Source: Thermotoga petrophila RKU-1
Lineage (GTDB): Bacteria; Thermotogota; Thermotogae; Thermotogales; Thermotogaceae
Direction: 5' to 3'
NCBI RefSeq assembly: GCF_000016785.1
Contig: NC_009486.1
Location: forward strand, 1,550,001 to 1,614,000
DNA: 64,000 bases
Part shown: in pieces, positions 30,650 to 39,866 of the stretch
Numbering within the stretch: the stretch's first letter is position 1
Layout of the letters: every line of letters begins with the position of its first letter
The notes under the pieces: model-generated
Databases searched by the model: none
Told to the model about the DNA's origin: nothing
What the model saw: the letters and a program-made list of their open reading frames with translations, nothing else
Made by a program: the position numbers and the translations under genes

Positions 30650-33118
30650 TCAGAGAACCTTCTTCCAGACAACCGGTACTTCGGGCAGGAACTTGATGGG
30701 AAGCCTGGGATGGTACGGTATGACTCTCACCGCGTAGAACCATCCGGGAGATCCAAGATGACCAAGAACACCATTGGTGTAAGTGTAAACGAATAGATCG
30801 TTCTCTTTCCTGTACCTTCTGATGTGTATCACTTTCCACACTTCGAGATCTTCCATTCCCTCTCCTCTTCCAGCCACAAGTTCGACTATCACGTCGTTCG
30901 GTGTGAGATCGCCCAGTTTTACAGTTACTTCTACGCTCTTCGAATCTTCAAGAACGATGCGCTCTATGGAAACATTCTCCCAGTTCTTGAGGATTCTTTC
31001 TTTCCAGGCTCCGATTTTTTCGACGTTTTCTCTTCTCTCCAGCCATTCCCTGTTCACAAGTCCCTTTATGTAGAATTTCTCCGTGTACTCTTTGAGCATG
31101 CGGGTGGTGCTGAATTTTGGAGCCACGCTCTTTATGCTTTCTTTCATCATGAAGATCCACTTTTCTCTGTTTTCGTAGTAGGTGGGGATTATTTCGTTTT
31201 CGAGAAGCTCATACAGAGCCTCGGCATCCTTTGGATCATCCGCTTCTGTTTCTGGAAGCACGCTTTCATCACCTATCACCCATCCGTTTCTGCCGTTGTA
31301 TCCCTCAACCCACCAGCCATCGTATACACTCGCGTTCAGAACACCGTTCGCTGCAGCTTTCATACCACTTGTCCCGCTTGCCTCCATGGGCCTCCTTGGA
31401 TTGTTCAACCACACGTCAACACCCGACACCATGAGTCGAGCCATTCCGATGTCATAGTTTTCGAGTACGATGATTTTGTTCTTGAAATCGGGCATCTGTG
31501 AAACTTCGTAGATCCTTCTGAGAAACTCCTTTCCACCTTCGTCTCTCGGGTGGGCCTTTCCAGCGTACACAATGTAAACCGGCCTCTCGGAATTATTGAC
31601 AATTCTCTTGAGTCTTTCCAGATCGCTGAAGAGCAGGACGGCTCTCTTGTAAGTTGCGAACCTTCTGGCAAAACCTATGATGAGCACGTTTTCACTGATC
31701 TCCGGCAGTGGTTCGTTGATTCCAAGCCTTTCGTTTCTCCTTTTGATGGATTCTCTTATGTAATCTATGAATCGTTTCTTTGCGTTCAGATGCGCTTCCC
31801 AGAGTTCTTCATCGGGTATTCTGTCAACTCCGTACCATATTCCTTCGAGGTCAGTGTGTTCCCTCCAGACTCTACCGAGGTACCTGTCGAACAGTTTTCT
31901 CATCTCGCGGTTGATCCAGGTTCCCATGTGGACACCATTCGTGATGCCTTCAATGGGGATCTCCTCCACCGGAACTCCCTTCCAGACATTTTTGAACATC
32001 CTTCTCGATACGTCAGCGTGAAGTTTGCTCACTCCGTTTATAAAGGAGGAGGTTCTCAAAGCAAGATACGTCATGTTGAAATTTCCGTCTTCGTCTTTTC
32101 CAAGGTTCATAAGCAGTTCTTTGGATTCGAATCCTTCGAAGAACTTTGTCAGCTTCTTTTCCACGAAATCGAACGGGAACCTGTCGTGACCTGCGGGGAC
32201 GGGGGTGTGTGTCGTGAAAACTGTGGTCTGTCTGACGATCTCAAGGGCCTCGGTGAAGGAATATCCTTCTTCCATGTAGCTCTTTATCCTTTCGAGGGAT
32301 GAAAAAGCGGGATGACCTTCGTTCAGGTGGATGACTCCAGGTTTTATCTTGAGAGTCTTCAGGAGTTTCATTCCACCAATGCCGAGCAGAATTTCCTGGG
32401 AAACTCTCACATCAGGCTCGGGATTGTAGAGATAGTCGCAGATCTTTCTGAATCTATCCTCGTTTTCCTCGAAGTCAGTGTCGAGAAGATACAGTTTCAC
32501 CCTTCCGACCTGTACCTCGAACACACGCGCTTTTACAGTATCGTTGTCTATGGGTACTTCTACGATCACCTGGTTTCCGTCTTCATCCCTGAGAGGTTTC
32601 ATCGGGAGTTCTTCGATGTCGTATTCTGGAAAGATCTCGATCTGTCTTCCGTCACTGTCTATCTGTTGAGTGAAATACCCGTGTTTGTAAAGAAGACCTA
32701 CGGCTATGAGAGGAAGGCCAAGATCACTGGCTGATTTGAGGTGGTCTCCGGCAAGGATACCGAGTCCTCCAGAGTAGATCGGAAGTGCTTTCGTCAGTCC
32801 GTATTCCATACACATGTAAACTATCTTTTCGTCCCATTCGGGATAGTTCACGTTGAACCAGGTGTCTTCCCTTTCCATGTAGTCTGTGAATCTCTCGAGC
32901 GTCAGTTCGTAGAGAGCGATGAAGTCCTCGTCTTTCGATAGTTCTTCCAGTCTTTCCTTTGAGACTTCTCTCAGTATTTTGACGGGATTTCTGTGTTCCT
33001 CCCACTTTTCTGAATCGATCATTCTCCAGAGTCTCTGAGCAGGTCTGGACCAGCTCCACCAGAGGTTGTAGGCAAGGCTCTCGAGCTCTTTCAGGTTCTC
33101 GGGAAGTTTCTCCAGCAC
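30650..33118 (-). CDS. glgP: Glycogen/alpha-glucan phosphorylase (GT35, short bacterial/archaeal type)
   Basis: 822 residues from GTG 33118 after GGAGGAGAAATT. N-terminal DUF3417-type segment (LKELESLAYNLWWSWSRPAQRLW), then the phosphorylase fold with EYGLTKALPIYSGGLGILAGDHLKSASDLGLPLIAVGLLY and HLNEGHPAF. The pyridoxal-phosphate lysine lies in MEASGTSGMKAAANGVLNASVYDGWW. A C-terminal beta domain (about 700-822) matches the AgpA type of Thermotoga. It releases glucose-1-phosphate from alpha-1,4-glucans in the cytoplasm. It has its own strong promoter and terminator, so it is a single-gene unit. Confidence 0.95.
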   Translation of the reverse strand: MLEKLPENLKELESLAYNLWWSWSRPAQRLWRMIDSEKWEEHRNPVKILREVSKERLEELSKDEDFIALYELTLERFTDYMEREDTWFNVNYPEWDEKIVYMCMEYGLTKALPIYSGGLGILAGDHLKSASDLGLPLIAVGLLYKHGYFTQQIDSDGRQIEIFPEYDIEELPMKPLRDEDGNQVIVEVPIDNDTVKARVFEVQVGRVKLYLLDTDFEENEDRFRKICDYLYNPEPDVRVSQEILLGIGGMKLLKTLKIKPGVIHLNEGHPAFSSLERIKSYMEEGYSFTEALEIVRQTTVFTTHTPVPAGHDRFPFDFVEKKLTKFFEGFESKELLMNLGKDEDGNFNMTYLALRTSSFINGVSKLHADVSRRMFKNVWKGVPVEEIPIEGITNGVHMGTWINREMRKLFDRYLGRVWREHTDLEGIWYGVDRIPDEELWEAHLNAKKRFIDYIRESIKRRNERLGINEPLPEISENVLIIGFARRFATYKRAVLLFSDLERLKRIVNNSERPVYIVYAGKAHPRDEGGKEFLRRIYEVSQMPDFKNKIIVLENYDIGMARLMVSGVDVWLNNPRRPMEASGTSGMKAAANGVLNASVYDGWWVEGYNGRNGWVIGDESVLPETEADDPKDAEALYELLENEIIPTYYENREKWIFMMKESIKSVAPKFSTTRMLKEYTEKFYIKGLVNREWLERRENVEKIGAWKERILKNWENVSIERIVLEDSKSVEVTVKLGDLTPNDVIVELVAGRGEGMEDLEVWKVIHIRRYRKENDLFVYTYTNGVLGHLGSPGWFYAVRVIPYHPRLPIKFLPEVPVVWKKVL

Positions 33119-33155
33119 AATTTCTCCTCCTCTCAGAGAGGTTTCTTTCAGAAGT

Positions 33156-33184
33156 ATTCTACGTTGATTATAAGATGGTGTCAA
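33156..33184 (-). promoter_or_regulatory. Promoter of the glycogen phosphorylase gene
   Basis: Minus strand TTGACA, 17-bp spacer, TAGAAT: nearly a consensus housekeeping promoter. Transcription would start near 33149, about 31 bp before the GTG. The rest of the 160-bp gap (33185-33278) shows no clear signal. Confidence 0.82.
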
Positions 33185-33278
33185 TTAAAAAATATTTCTG
33201 TAAACCAGAATATAGACATGATTAATGAAAGGAAATCTGAAAAGGACAGACTCCTCAGGGGAGGGTGATGAAGAAAAT

Positions 33279-33851
33279 TCAGAACCCAGCCACTTCGTAG
33301 AGTTTGTAGGCTATCTCGTGTGTTTTCTTCTTCAGTTCCTCGAAGTTTCCACGGAAGATTTTCCACAGGATCTTTGTCGTGTAGAGAAGAGAGAATCTGG
33401 AAAGCATGTTTCTGAGCTCTTCCGTGTTTTCGCTTGGAACTTTCACCATTATTCTGTCAAGCCACTCCTCATAAACACCGATGTGCAGTGAAGAACCTTC
33501 TGTTTCGTCTATGAGAGAATTTATAGAGTGAACCAAATCGTAGAGATGGAAGTACTTTGTGAGCTGAGAGATGAGTTTTTTGTCCACGTCCCAGTTGAGC
33601 TCTGCGGGTACCGGTTCATAATAAGAAAAAAAGACCACGCCGTTTGGAAAATCCGCCGATGAGATCTCGAGTTCCCTTTCCATGAAAGCCTTGTTGTCGT
33701 AGTAACTCATCATAAAAACCGGCACCTTTTTCATCAGGAGTTTCAAATCTTCGGGATGAACTTTCAAGCTTCCAATTTTCATGTTCAGGTTGAGTGAAAC
33801 CTTCTGTGGTTTTACAAAGAAATCGAGTCCTTTGTGAACTATGTGTGTCAT
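33279..33851 (-). CDS. Unknown conserved protein
   Basis: 190 residues from ATG 33851, which overlaps the HemW-like stop (ATGA). The sequence is soluble, with no membrane segment or signal peptide, and mixes strands and helices (VSLNLNMKIGSLKVHPEDLKLLM, VPVFMMSYYDNKAF, LTKYFHLYDLVHSINSL). The many aromatic residues in the middle (FFSYYEPVPAELNW) are notable. No catalytic pattern recognised. As last gene of the UPF0173-GGDEF-KorAB-HemW operon it is reliably translated, but its function cannot be inferred. Confidence 0.7.
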   Translation of the reverse strand: MTHIVHKGLDFFVKPQKVSLNLNMKIGSLKVHPEDLKLLMKKVPVFMMSYYDNKAFMERELEISSADFPNGVVFFSYYEPVPAELNWDVDKKLISQLTKYFHLYDLVHSINSLIDETEGSSLHIGVYEEWLDRIMVKVPSENTEELRNMLSRFSLLYTTKILWKIFRGNFEELKKKTHEIAYKLYEVAGF

Positions 33852-34972
33852 CTCCCGCCCTCCCTGTACCATTCGATGAGATCAGAGAGTATCTTCTTTG
33901 AGAAATTCATACCATCCTCGCTTAAAAAAATTTTACCATTTTTCACCTTCAGATAACAAGGGTACTTTTTCTGTAACTTTTCTAGCAGGGGAAGGAGAAT
34001 TTTCACCCGGTTTAACTCTACTCCTTCCTTTATCCTCAAACCCATGAAGACTGTCTCCAGCGCTTCCTCTTCTTCTGTGTTTTCGTGCACGTATTCGTAA
34101 GGTAATTCTCCTTTGGTGATTTTTTCCTCGTACTCTTTAAGATCAGAGGCGTTCACGTATCGAAACCTTCCGATGTGCCCACCTGCGGAAACACCGAGTC
34201 CCAGATAGTTTTCATTTCTCCAGTAGAAGAGGTTGTGAAGAGATTTCTTCCCTGGTTTGGCAAAGTTCGAGATCTCGTATCTGAGAAATCCTCGTTCTTT
34301 CAGAAATTCAACGAAAAGGTCGTGCCTCCTTTCCACATCGTCTTCTTCGGGGAGTTCTACAAGACCTTTCTGAATGAGATCGAAAAGTCTTGTTCTTTCG
34401 TCTACCTCGAGGAGATATAGCGAAACGTGCTGAGGGGGAAATTCTTCAAGGAAACGGAAGTCTTTCTTCAGTGTGATGTCGGTCTCACCAGGAAGTCCAA
34501 GAATAAAATCGAAATTCACGTTTTCGAACTGTTCCAGAACTATCTTCGCTTTTTTCTTGAGGGTTTCTTCTTTGTAGAGCCTTCCAGCGTTCTTCAGCAC
34601 AGTGTCATCGCAGGCCTGAACACCGAGACTGATTCTGTTGATTCCGATTTGTTTGTAGATTTTCAGTTTCTCTGTTTCAACAGACTCCGGGTTGACCTCG
34701 ATGGTTATTTCATCTGGTGTGAAACCTCTGGAGACTCTCTCCAGTTTTTCCAAAACCATTTTCAAAAAAGAAGGAGGGACAACGGAAGGAGTCCCTCCAC
34801 CGAAGTAGACGGTTTTTATCTCGCTTTCGCTGAGTACTTCTTCGTAGAGATCGATTTCTCTCAGGAGATGAGAGAAATACTCGTCAAATTTTTCAGAGAC
34901 AACAGAGTAAAAATCGCAGTACACACACTTGCTCTTGCAAAAGGGAACATGGACGTAAACAGCGAGTTTCAT
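33848..34972 (-). CDS. HemW-like radical SAM protein (coproporphyrinogen III oxidase family)
   Basis: 374 residues. Radical-SAM motif C-x3-C-x2-C in [14 protein letters not shown] at the N-terminus, followed by VYFGGGTPS and [22 protein letters not shown], and [14 protein letters not shown]. The C-terminal HemN-like domain ([37 protein letters not shown]) is present. HemW proteins bind heme and may deliver it; they are often misnamed coproporphyrinogen oxidases, and the extra N-terminal residues of true HemN are missing here. Thermotoga has little heme metabolism, so the substrate is unclear. Overlaps korB by 4 bp. Confidence 0.88.
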   Translation of the reverse strand: MKLAVYVHVPFCKSKCVYCDFYSVVSEKFDEYFSHLLREIDLYEEVLSESEIKTVYFGGGTPSVVPPSFLKMVLEKLERVSRGFTPDEITIEVNPESVETEKLKIYKQIGINRISLGVQACDDTVLKNAGRLYKEETLKKKAKIVLEQFENVNFDFILGLPGETDITLKKDFRFLEEFPPQHVSLYLLEVDERTRLFDLIQKGLVELPEEDDVERRHDLFVEFLKERGFLRYEISNFAKPGKKSLHNLFYWRNENYLGLGVSAGGHIGRFRYVNASDLKEYEEKITKGELPYEYVHENTEEEEALETVFMGLRIKEGVELNRVKILLPLLEKLQKKYPCYLKVKNGKIFLSEDGMNFSKKILSDLIEWYREGGR

Positions 34973-35817
34973 GACTTTTTGCTTTCGATCAGCTCCTTCA
35001 GTTTTTCAAAATTCACTTCGTACTCGTAGAGAGGTGTCCTGTCACCTTTTCTTGCAAGTTCCTCGAAGGTCTCTTTGTTCTTGTTCACGTAGAATATTCC
35101 AAGCGGGAGTTTTTCAGTTTCAATGGCTCTTTTGAAGGCGAGTTCTCTGTCTGTGGGGTCGTGGTCTTTCAGATAGTACGTGTTTTCCCTGTACCATTCG
35201 TAGGTGTTCAACTTGTTGAAGGTGACACAGGGCTGAAGAATGTCCACCAAAGCGTATCCCTTGTGTTTCATCGCTTCCTTCAGTATGTCTTTTGTGAACT
35301 CTATGTCTCCTATGAAAGTTCTTGCAACGAAGGAAGCATCGAGCGCTATGGCAACAGCCAGAGGATTGAACGGTTCCAGAATCACACCGTCCACCTGCAC
35401 TGGTGTTTTGAAACCTTTCAGACTCGTGGGAGAAGCCTGACCCTTCGTGAGACCGTAAACCTGGTTGTCGTGGACTATGTTCACGATATCCGGGTTTCTT
35501 CTGATCGTGTGTATGAAGTGGTTTCCACCTTCACCGTACATACATCCATCTCCACTCTCTGCGATCACGAGAAGGTTCGGATTCGTCGTCTTTATCGCCG
35601 TTGCCACGGGAAGTGCCCTTCCGTGAAGTCCGTTGAACATGTTAACTCCAACGTACTGGGGCATCTTCGCCGCCTGGCCTATACCCGATACTATGACCAC
35701 CTGTCGTGGATCGACGTTCAGTTCCTCCAGCGCCTTCATGAGAGCGGTCCTTATTCCGAAGTTTCCGCACCCCGGACACCAGGCGATGTCCCTGCTTATG
35801 TATTCATCCAGCCTCAT
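34969..35817 (-). CDS. korB: 2-oxoacid:ferredoxin oxidoreductase, beta subunit
   Basis: 282 residues. Thiamine-diphosphate binding region: [46 protein letters not shown], then [23 protein letters not shown] with [15 protein letters not shown]. No C-terminal Cys cluster, as expected for the KorB type. With the alpha subunit it oxidises a 2-oxoacid, most likely 2-oxoglutarate, to the acyl-CoA while reducing ferredoxin. ATG 35817 directly abuts the alpha-subunit stop. Substrate assignment is by family resemblance only. Confidence 0.92.
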   Translation of the reverse strand: MRLDEYISRDIAWCPGCGNFGIRTALMKALEELNVDPRQVVIVSGIGQAAKMPQYVGVNMFNGLHGRALPVATAIKTTNPNLLVIAESGDGCMYGEGGNHFIHTIRRNPDIVNIVHDNQVYGLTKGQASPTSLKGFKTPVQVDGVILEPFNPLAVAIALDASFVARTFIGDIEFTKDILKEAMKHKGYALVDILQPCVTFNKLNTYEWYRENTYYLKDHDPTDRELAFKRAIETEKLPLGIFYVNKNKETFEELARKGDRTPLYEYEVNFEKLKELIESKKS

Positions 35818-37494
35818 TCACAACACCTCCGCTATTTTCTCTTTCAGCTCTTCGACGGAGAACTGAAGACCGTTGTACTTTAGGATTCTGTCCTTTATAT
35901 GGAAACCCGTCACCTGGCGGATCAGATTCGCGAACTGCCCTGTCGCGTTTCCTTCCACTGCCACAACTTTCTCGGCCTTTTCGAAGTATGTCGCGACGGA
36001 CTCATCGATCGGCCAGACCTGAGAGAAATGAAGGAGCGCCACACCGTCAAGGCCTTCTATCGCTTCCTTTATCGGCTCCAGAGTGGAGCCCCATGCCACC
36101 AGGAGAACGCGGTAGTTTTCATCACCGATCAGTTTTGGTTTCACAATTTCTTTTTTCAGAGTTTCCCCTTTTCTGAGTCTCTTGTTGACCATCCTCACAC
36201 GGGTATTGAAGTCTTCAGTTATGTGACCGAACTCGTCGTGCTCGTCGCTGTCGACCCTCACAAGACCCTCACCGTATCCGGGAATTCCTCTTGGAGAGAT
36301 ACCGTCTTCGGTGATGGCGTATCTGATGTAATCCCTGGTTGTTTTTATGAAGTGTTTTTCTACTTTCAATTCGTTCAGATCAAAACCGGGAAGATTGTAA
36401 TACGAGTCAACGAGGTACTGATCCGTCAGGACGAAGACAGGCACCTGATATTTGTCGGCGACGTTGAAAGCTTTCTGCGTCAGATAAAAAGCCTCTTCCA
36501 CGTTTCCGGGAGCATAAATGACCCTTGGAAAATCTCCGTGTCCGGCGTACAGAGCCAGGTTCAGATCTCCCTGCTCCGTTCTTGTGGGAAGGCCGGTAGC
36601 GGGTCCAGGTCTCTGTGCCAGATGGATCACAGCGGGCGATTCTATCATTCCTGCAAGACTGAGTGCCTCTTCCATGAGGGCAAAGCCTCCACCCGATGTG
36701 GTGACAAGACCTCTCGCACCGGCGTACCACGCTCCGATGATCATGTTCATGGCGGCGATTTCGTCTTCTGCCTGCTCCACCACTATTCCGAAGTCGTTCT
36801 TGTGCTGGGCAAGGAAAACAAGCACGGAGGTGGAAGGAGACATGGGATAGGAGGAGACAAAATTACAGCCTCCAGCGATCGCTCCAAGTCCCACAGCCTC
36901 CGCCCCATTCAGAAGAACTTCATTCTTTATCGATGGATCCTTTTCAACGTCGAATTCGATTTTCTGAGAGAGTTCTTGACCTTTCTTGTATCCTTCCAGC
37001 GCAGCGCGGATGTTGTCGTTCACGATGTCTTCACCTTTACTGCTGAACTGTCTGGTGATCTGGTCTTTCAGAGCGGATTCATCGGCGCCGAGCAGTCCAG
37101 AGAGAAAACCTATGGCAACTGAATTCGCGTATATGCTCTTTCCAATCTGTTTTGCTATGTTCAGGAATGGAATCACGATCTTTTCTCCGGGTGATTCTTT
37201 GATGAACTCTTCCTCTCCGATGACCAGTGTTTTTTCCGTGATACGATTCTTCAGCCTTTCTGTGGCCCCCTTTCCCAGGGGTATGAGCACGTCTATTCTG
37301 TCAACGAAGGAACGAACCCTTCTCGATGAAACCCGGATCTCCGTGGTGTTGTTTCCTCCTCTCACTCTCGACATGTACTCTTTGGTGGCAAACACATGGA
37401 ATCCGGAGTCTTTTAAAACCCGTGTCAGAACGTTCTCGACCGTTTGTATTCCCTGTCCCGCTTCTCCGCTCAGGACGATGCTCACGTCTTTCAT
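35818..37494 (-). CDS. korA: 2-oxoacid:ferredoxin oxidoreductase, fused gamma-alpha subunit
   Basis: 558 residues. Residues 1-180 are the gamma domain (DVSIVLSGEAGQGIQTVENVL, RVRGGNNTTEIRVSS); the alpha domain follows (LNGAEAVGLGAIAGGCNFVSSYPMSPSTSVL, EQAEDEIAAMNMIIGAWYAGARGLVTTSGGGFALM) and a transketolase C-terminal-like domain (YRVLLVAWGSTLEPIKEAI). This fused order is usual for KorA. No ferredoxin-like delta domain is present. Partner of the beta subunit next to it. It overlaps the upstream GGDEF gene by 4 bp, so the signalling and metabolic genes are translationally coupled. Confidence 0.93.
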   Translation of the reverse strand: MKDVSIVLSGEAGQGIQTVENVLTRVLKDSGFHVFATKEYMSRVRGGNNTTEIRVSSRRVRSFVDRIDVLIPLGKGATERLKNRITEKTLVIGEEEFIKESPGEKIVIPFLNIAKQIGKSIYANSVAIGFLSGLLGADESALKDQITRQFSSKGEDIVNDNIRAALEGYKKGQELSQKIEFDVEKDPSIKNEVLLNGAEAVGLGAIAGGCNFVSSYPMSPSTSVLVFLAQHKNDFGIVVEQAEDEIAAMNMIIGAWYAGARGLVTTSGGGFALMEEALSLAGMIESPAVIHLAQRPGPATGLPTRTEQGDLNLALYAGHGDFPRVIYAPGNVEEAFYLTQKAFNVADKYQVPVFVLTDQYLVDSYYNLPGFDLNELKVEKHFIKTTRDYIRYAITEDGISPRGIPGYGEGLVRVDSDEHDEFGHITEDFNTRVRMVNKRLRKGETLKKEIVKPKLIGDENYRVLLVAWGSTLEPIKEAIEGLDGVALLHFSQVWPIDESVATYFEKAEKVVAVEGNATGQFANLIRQVTGFHIKDRILKYNGLQFSVEELKEKIAEVL

Positions 37495-38966
37495 TCTGAA
37501 CCACCTCTCTTTTTGAACTTGTTTTTGTAGAGAAGATCGTCCGCTCTCGCGAGCGCTCTTTCTATCGGCATGAAACCGTCTATCTCTTCATAACCAAAGG
37601 AGAATTCTATTTTGAAGGGCAGGTCTACATCTTTAAGGTTTTCTTCAACTCTCTTCAAAACACTGGCAGCGTTATCTTTGGTGCTATCGACGAGTACCAG
37701 AAGGAACTCGTCACCACCGTATCTGAAAACAAGATCCGACTCTCGAACGGTTCTCTTCAGGGTTTTGACGAATTCGACGAGTGCTTTGTCCCCCATGAGG
37801 TGGCCGTAAGTGTCGTTTATCATTTTCAAACCGTCCACATCCATGATCACCAGAATGGACTTCTTCTGGTTTCGCCTGAGCCACGCCATGTGAGAGAATA
37901 TCCACTCGTTGAAGTAGTGCCTTGAATAAGCTTCGGTTAAAGGATCTTTCAGTGCGAGTTCACGGTACTTTTGATGAAGATGGTACTCTCTCAGATAGAG
38001 AGACACCACTTCCGCAAACGTATTGAGAACGCCAAAGAATGAAGGTGCTATGTTTTCATTCGACAGAAAAACCATGTGGTAAGAAGGTATGTTTTCATCC
38101 TTCAGATTCACGATGATGTAATGAGCACCTTCTTTCTCCAGTTTTTCTATTTTTTCTGTCTCTTCTCGGGATTTTCCAAAATCGAATTCCGGTATCTTCT
38201 CCATACCCATATGAAATACGGGGATGTCCCCTTCGAATACGATTCCCCCTGTGAAAACATTACTCGCTTCTACGATCTTCTGCAGGGCCTCTTTGAGAAA
38301 TTCTTCGGCTGAGATGGGTTTTCTGAAAAGGAGCAAGAGGGTGAATATGGTGCTCATGATCTTTTGAAGTTGCTGTTCGTTTGTCAGAGTTTTTCTCATG
38401 AGAAGATAAGTGCTCGTAAGGTTTCCCAGTGATTTCAAGACCTTTTTTGAAAGTTCTGAAAAGCCAAAGTAAGGACTGTCGAGGGCGATGTTTCCCACGA
38501 ATTCGTCTCCAGAAAATATACCCACAACGAGGCTCTTTCTCGTACCTCGGAGAGTCTTTTCAAAGAATTTCCACATGTCGTCTGGAAAAAGTCCCCTGTC
38601 ATAGTCAAGGAAATCAACCTCTAATGGATCTTTTCCAGCTCTGAACAGATATCTGGATGGAAATCTTTTTCCAAACAGATCTACAATGTGTCCCCTCGAG
38701 GCAACAAAGACCCAGTCTCCTGATGGGGTGATTCTGGAGACGCTCCCTTTTACTGCTTCCGGAACAACTTCCATCGCGATATCCAGGATTTTCTGAAAGA
38801 ACTCTTCTTCAGGCGAGTTCGGATCGAGTTTTGAAAGTCCATCAACTATGGTATCGAGGCTCTTTTCCAGCTGTCTGTAGTACTCGATCTTCCTTCTCAC
38901 ATGACAGAAAAGATAAAGCGCAAACACAAGAAATCCGAACGAGACAACGTAGAAAAAAACTTGCAA
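37491..38966 (-). CDS. GGDEF-domain diguanylate cyclase with N-terminal sensor
   Basis: 491 residues from TTG 38966, eight bases after AGGGGG. One N-terminal membrane helix (VFFYVVSFGFLVFALYLFCHV), a GAF-like region (about 60-200) and a second sensor-like region (about 210-310), then GGDEF (KDPLTEAYSRHYFNEWI, DVDGLKMINDTYGHLMGDKAL, RYGGDEFLLVL). The RxxD inhibitory site (RESD) stands five residues before the active site. Predicted cyclic di-GMP synthase. It lies between a UPF0173 hydrolase and korA in one operon. Confidence 0.92.
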   Translation of the reverse strand: MQVFFYVVSFGFLVFALYLFCHVRRKIEYYRQLEKSLDTIVDGLSKLDPNSPEEEFFQKILDIAMEVVPEAVKGSVSRITPSGDWVFVASRGHIVDLFGKRFPSRYLFRAGKDPLEVDFLDYDRGLFPDDMWKFFEKTLRGTRKSLVVGIFSGDEFVGNIALDSPYFGFSELSKKVLKSLGNLTSTYLLMRKTLTNEQQLQKIMSTIFTLLLLFRKPISAEEFLKEALQKIVEASNVFTGGIVFEGDIPVFHMGMEKIPEFDFGKSREETEKIEKLEKEGAHYIIVNLKDENIPSYHMVFLSNENIAPSFFGVLNTFAEVVSLYLREYHLHQKYRELALKDPLTEAYSRHYFNEWIFSHMAWLRRNQKKSILVIMDVDGLKMINDTYGHLMGDKALVEFVKTLKRTVRESDLVFRYGGDEFLLVLVDSTKDNAASVLKRVEENLKDVDLPFKIEFSFGYEEIDGFMPIERALARADDLLYKNKFKKRGGSE

Positions 38967-38978
38967 ACTATTTCCCCC

Positions 38979-39659
38979 TCACAATTCCAGCGATTCTCCC
39001 GGCTCAAGAATCACACATTCAACACTCATTTCCGTCACTTTCTTCTTGAATAGTTCCACATCCGCGAAGATGAGTTCCCATGTTCCATAATGCATGGGAA
39101 CAACCTTCTTCGGTTTTATCATCGCCGTTGCTCTCACGGCGTCTTCCACGTCCATGACGAAATTTCCACCGATTGGAAGAAACGCTACATCCACGTTCTC
39201 TTCTCCGAGAAGTTCCATCTCCCTGGTCAAACCGGTGTCTCCTGCGTGGTATATCTTTTTTCGCTCGAGCGTGATGAGAAAGCCAGCAGGATTTCCTCCG
39301 TAGATCATACTGTCTCCATCGAGAATTCCAGAGCCATGAACGGCAGGTGTCATCTTCACCCTGCCAAAATCGAAGAGGTAGCTTCCACCTATGTGCATGG
39401 CATGGGTCTTCACACCTTTTTTTCCGAGGTAATGGCAGATTTCGTAGTTGGATATCACCGTGGCATCGTTTTTCTTTGCTATTTCTACAGCATCCCCGAG
39501 GTGATCTCCGTGTCCGTGTGTCACGAGTATGTAATCGATCTTTGGAAGATCCTCTAATTTTACAGGACAAACCGGATTTCCTGAAATGAAAGGATCGATG
39601 ATGATGTTTTTCTTTCCCTCTATCAGCACCACGGCGTGTCCCAGGAATGTGACTTTCAT
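38979..39659 (-). CDS. UPF0173 metal-dependent hydrolase
   Basis: 226 residues, family length. Metallo-beta-lactamase fold: [11 protein letters not shown] gives the H-x-H-x-D-H metal motif; [17 protein letters not shown] and PMHYGTW supply the other ligands. The family is widespread but its natural substrate is not established. Start ATG 39659 has AGGAGGTGG upstream and a TATAAT box 20 bp further. First gene of the six-gene operon that includes the KorAB enzyme. Confidence 0.9.
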   Translation of the reverse strand: MKVTFLGHAVVLIEGKKNIIIDPFISGNPVCPVKLEDLPKIDYILVTHGHGDHLGDAVEIAKKNDATVISNYEICHYLGKKGVKTHAMHIGGSYLFDFGRVKMTPAVHGSGILDGDSMIYGGNPAGFLITLERKKIYHAGDTGLTREMELLGEENVDVAFLPIGGNFVMDVEDAVRATAMIKPKKVVPMHYGTWELIFADVELFKKKVTEMSVECVILEPGESLEL

Positions 39660-39679
39660 GTTACCACCTCCTACTTTAG

Positions 39680-39685
39680 ATTATA
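39680..39685 (-). promoter_or_regulatory. -10 box of the UPF0173-GGDEF-korAB-hemW operon
   Basis: TATAAT on the minus strand, 20 bp before the ATG. The -35 is weak (TTCAAC at 18-bp spacing). Confidence 0.55.
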
Positions 39686-39767
39686 CTCTTTTCGGAAATT
39701 AACGTTGAAGAAGGAATGTGTTCGTTGAAAAATTTTTCTTTCTGTACTGGTGTTTCTTCCGGTGTGA

Positions 39768-39776
39768 TGTTAGAAT
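39768..39776 (+). promoter_or_regulatory. Extended -10 promoter of the mgtE leader
   Basis: TGTTAGAAT reads as an extended -10 (TGn-TAGAAT). Transcription would begin near 39783, giving an 84-nt leader that contains the short ORF at 39815. No good -35 is visible. Confidence 0.5.
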
Positions 39777-39814
39777 AGTTCTACGCAGATGCTTTTTCGG
39801 GAGGTGATTTCTAA

Positions 39815-39841
39815 GTGGAAAGCACCAGTCTTCCTCCGTAA
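39815..39841 (+). CDS. Eight-codon leader ORF upstream of mgtE (MESTSLPP)
   Basis: GTG GAA AGC ACC AGT CTT CCT CCG TAA, preceded seven bases earlier by GGGAGGTGA, one of the strongest ribosome-binding sites in the window. It is out of frame with mgtE and stops 25 bp before the mgtE ATG. It ends Pro-Pro-stop, a context known to slow ribosomes. Its Pro codons contain CCTCC, which can pair with the GGAGG of the mgtE ribosome-binding site. Enterobacterial mgtA has an unrelated Pro-rich leader peptide that senses Mg2+; a similar logic here is inference. Confidence 0.5.
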   Translation: MESTSLPP

Positions 39842-39859
39842 AAAAGCAGTCCGAGGAGG
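39833..39859 (+). promoter_or_regulatory. Possible ribosome-binding-site-masking hairpin before mgtE
   Basis: CCTCC (39833-39837, the Pro codons of the leader ORF) is complementary to GGAGG (39855-39859) of the mgtE ribosome-binding site, with a 17-nt loop. The same CCTCC is also complementary to GGAGG of the leader ORF's own site (39800-39804). The helix is short for a hyperthermophile, so its stability at growth temperature is uncertain. Confidence 0.45.
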
Positions 39860-39866
39860 TGTGAAA

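Noticed and set aside
33119-33278. The 160-bp gap before glycogen phosphorylase as a possible riboswitch or small RNA.
   Set aside because: Beyond the strong promoter and ribosome-binding site there is no stable long helix and the transcribed leader is only about 30 nt.
34175-35029. Plus-strand open frames across the HemW-like and korB genes.
   Set aside because: They oppose conserved motifs (radical SAM Cys cluster) and have no translation signals.
35899-37122. A 407-codon open frame antisense to korA.
   Set aside because: Opposes a clearly conserved gene; composition is Ser/His/Phe-rich as typical for reverse frames here.
39789-39866. A 26-residue N-terminal extension of MgtE.
   Set aside because: The upstream ATG has no ribosome-binding site, the extension matches nothing in MgtE, and a strong site lies right before ATG 39867.
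39663-39866. An M-box Mg2+ riboswitch before mgtE.
   Set aside because: The gap from the likely start site to the ATG is only about 84 nt and none of the conserved M-box helices could be found by eye. A covariance-model scan would settle it.
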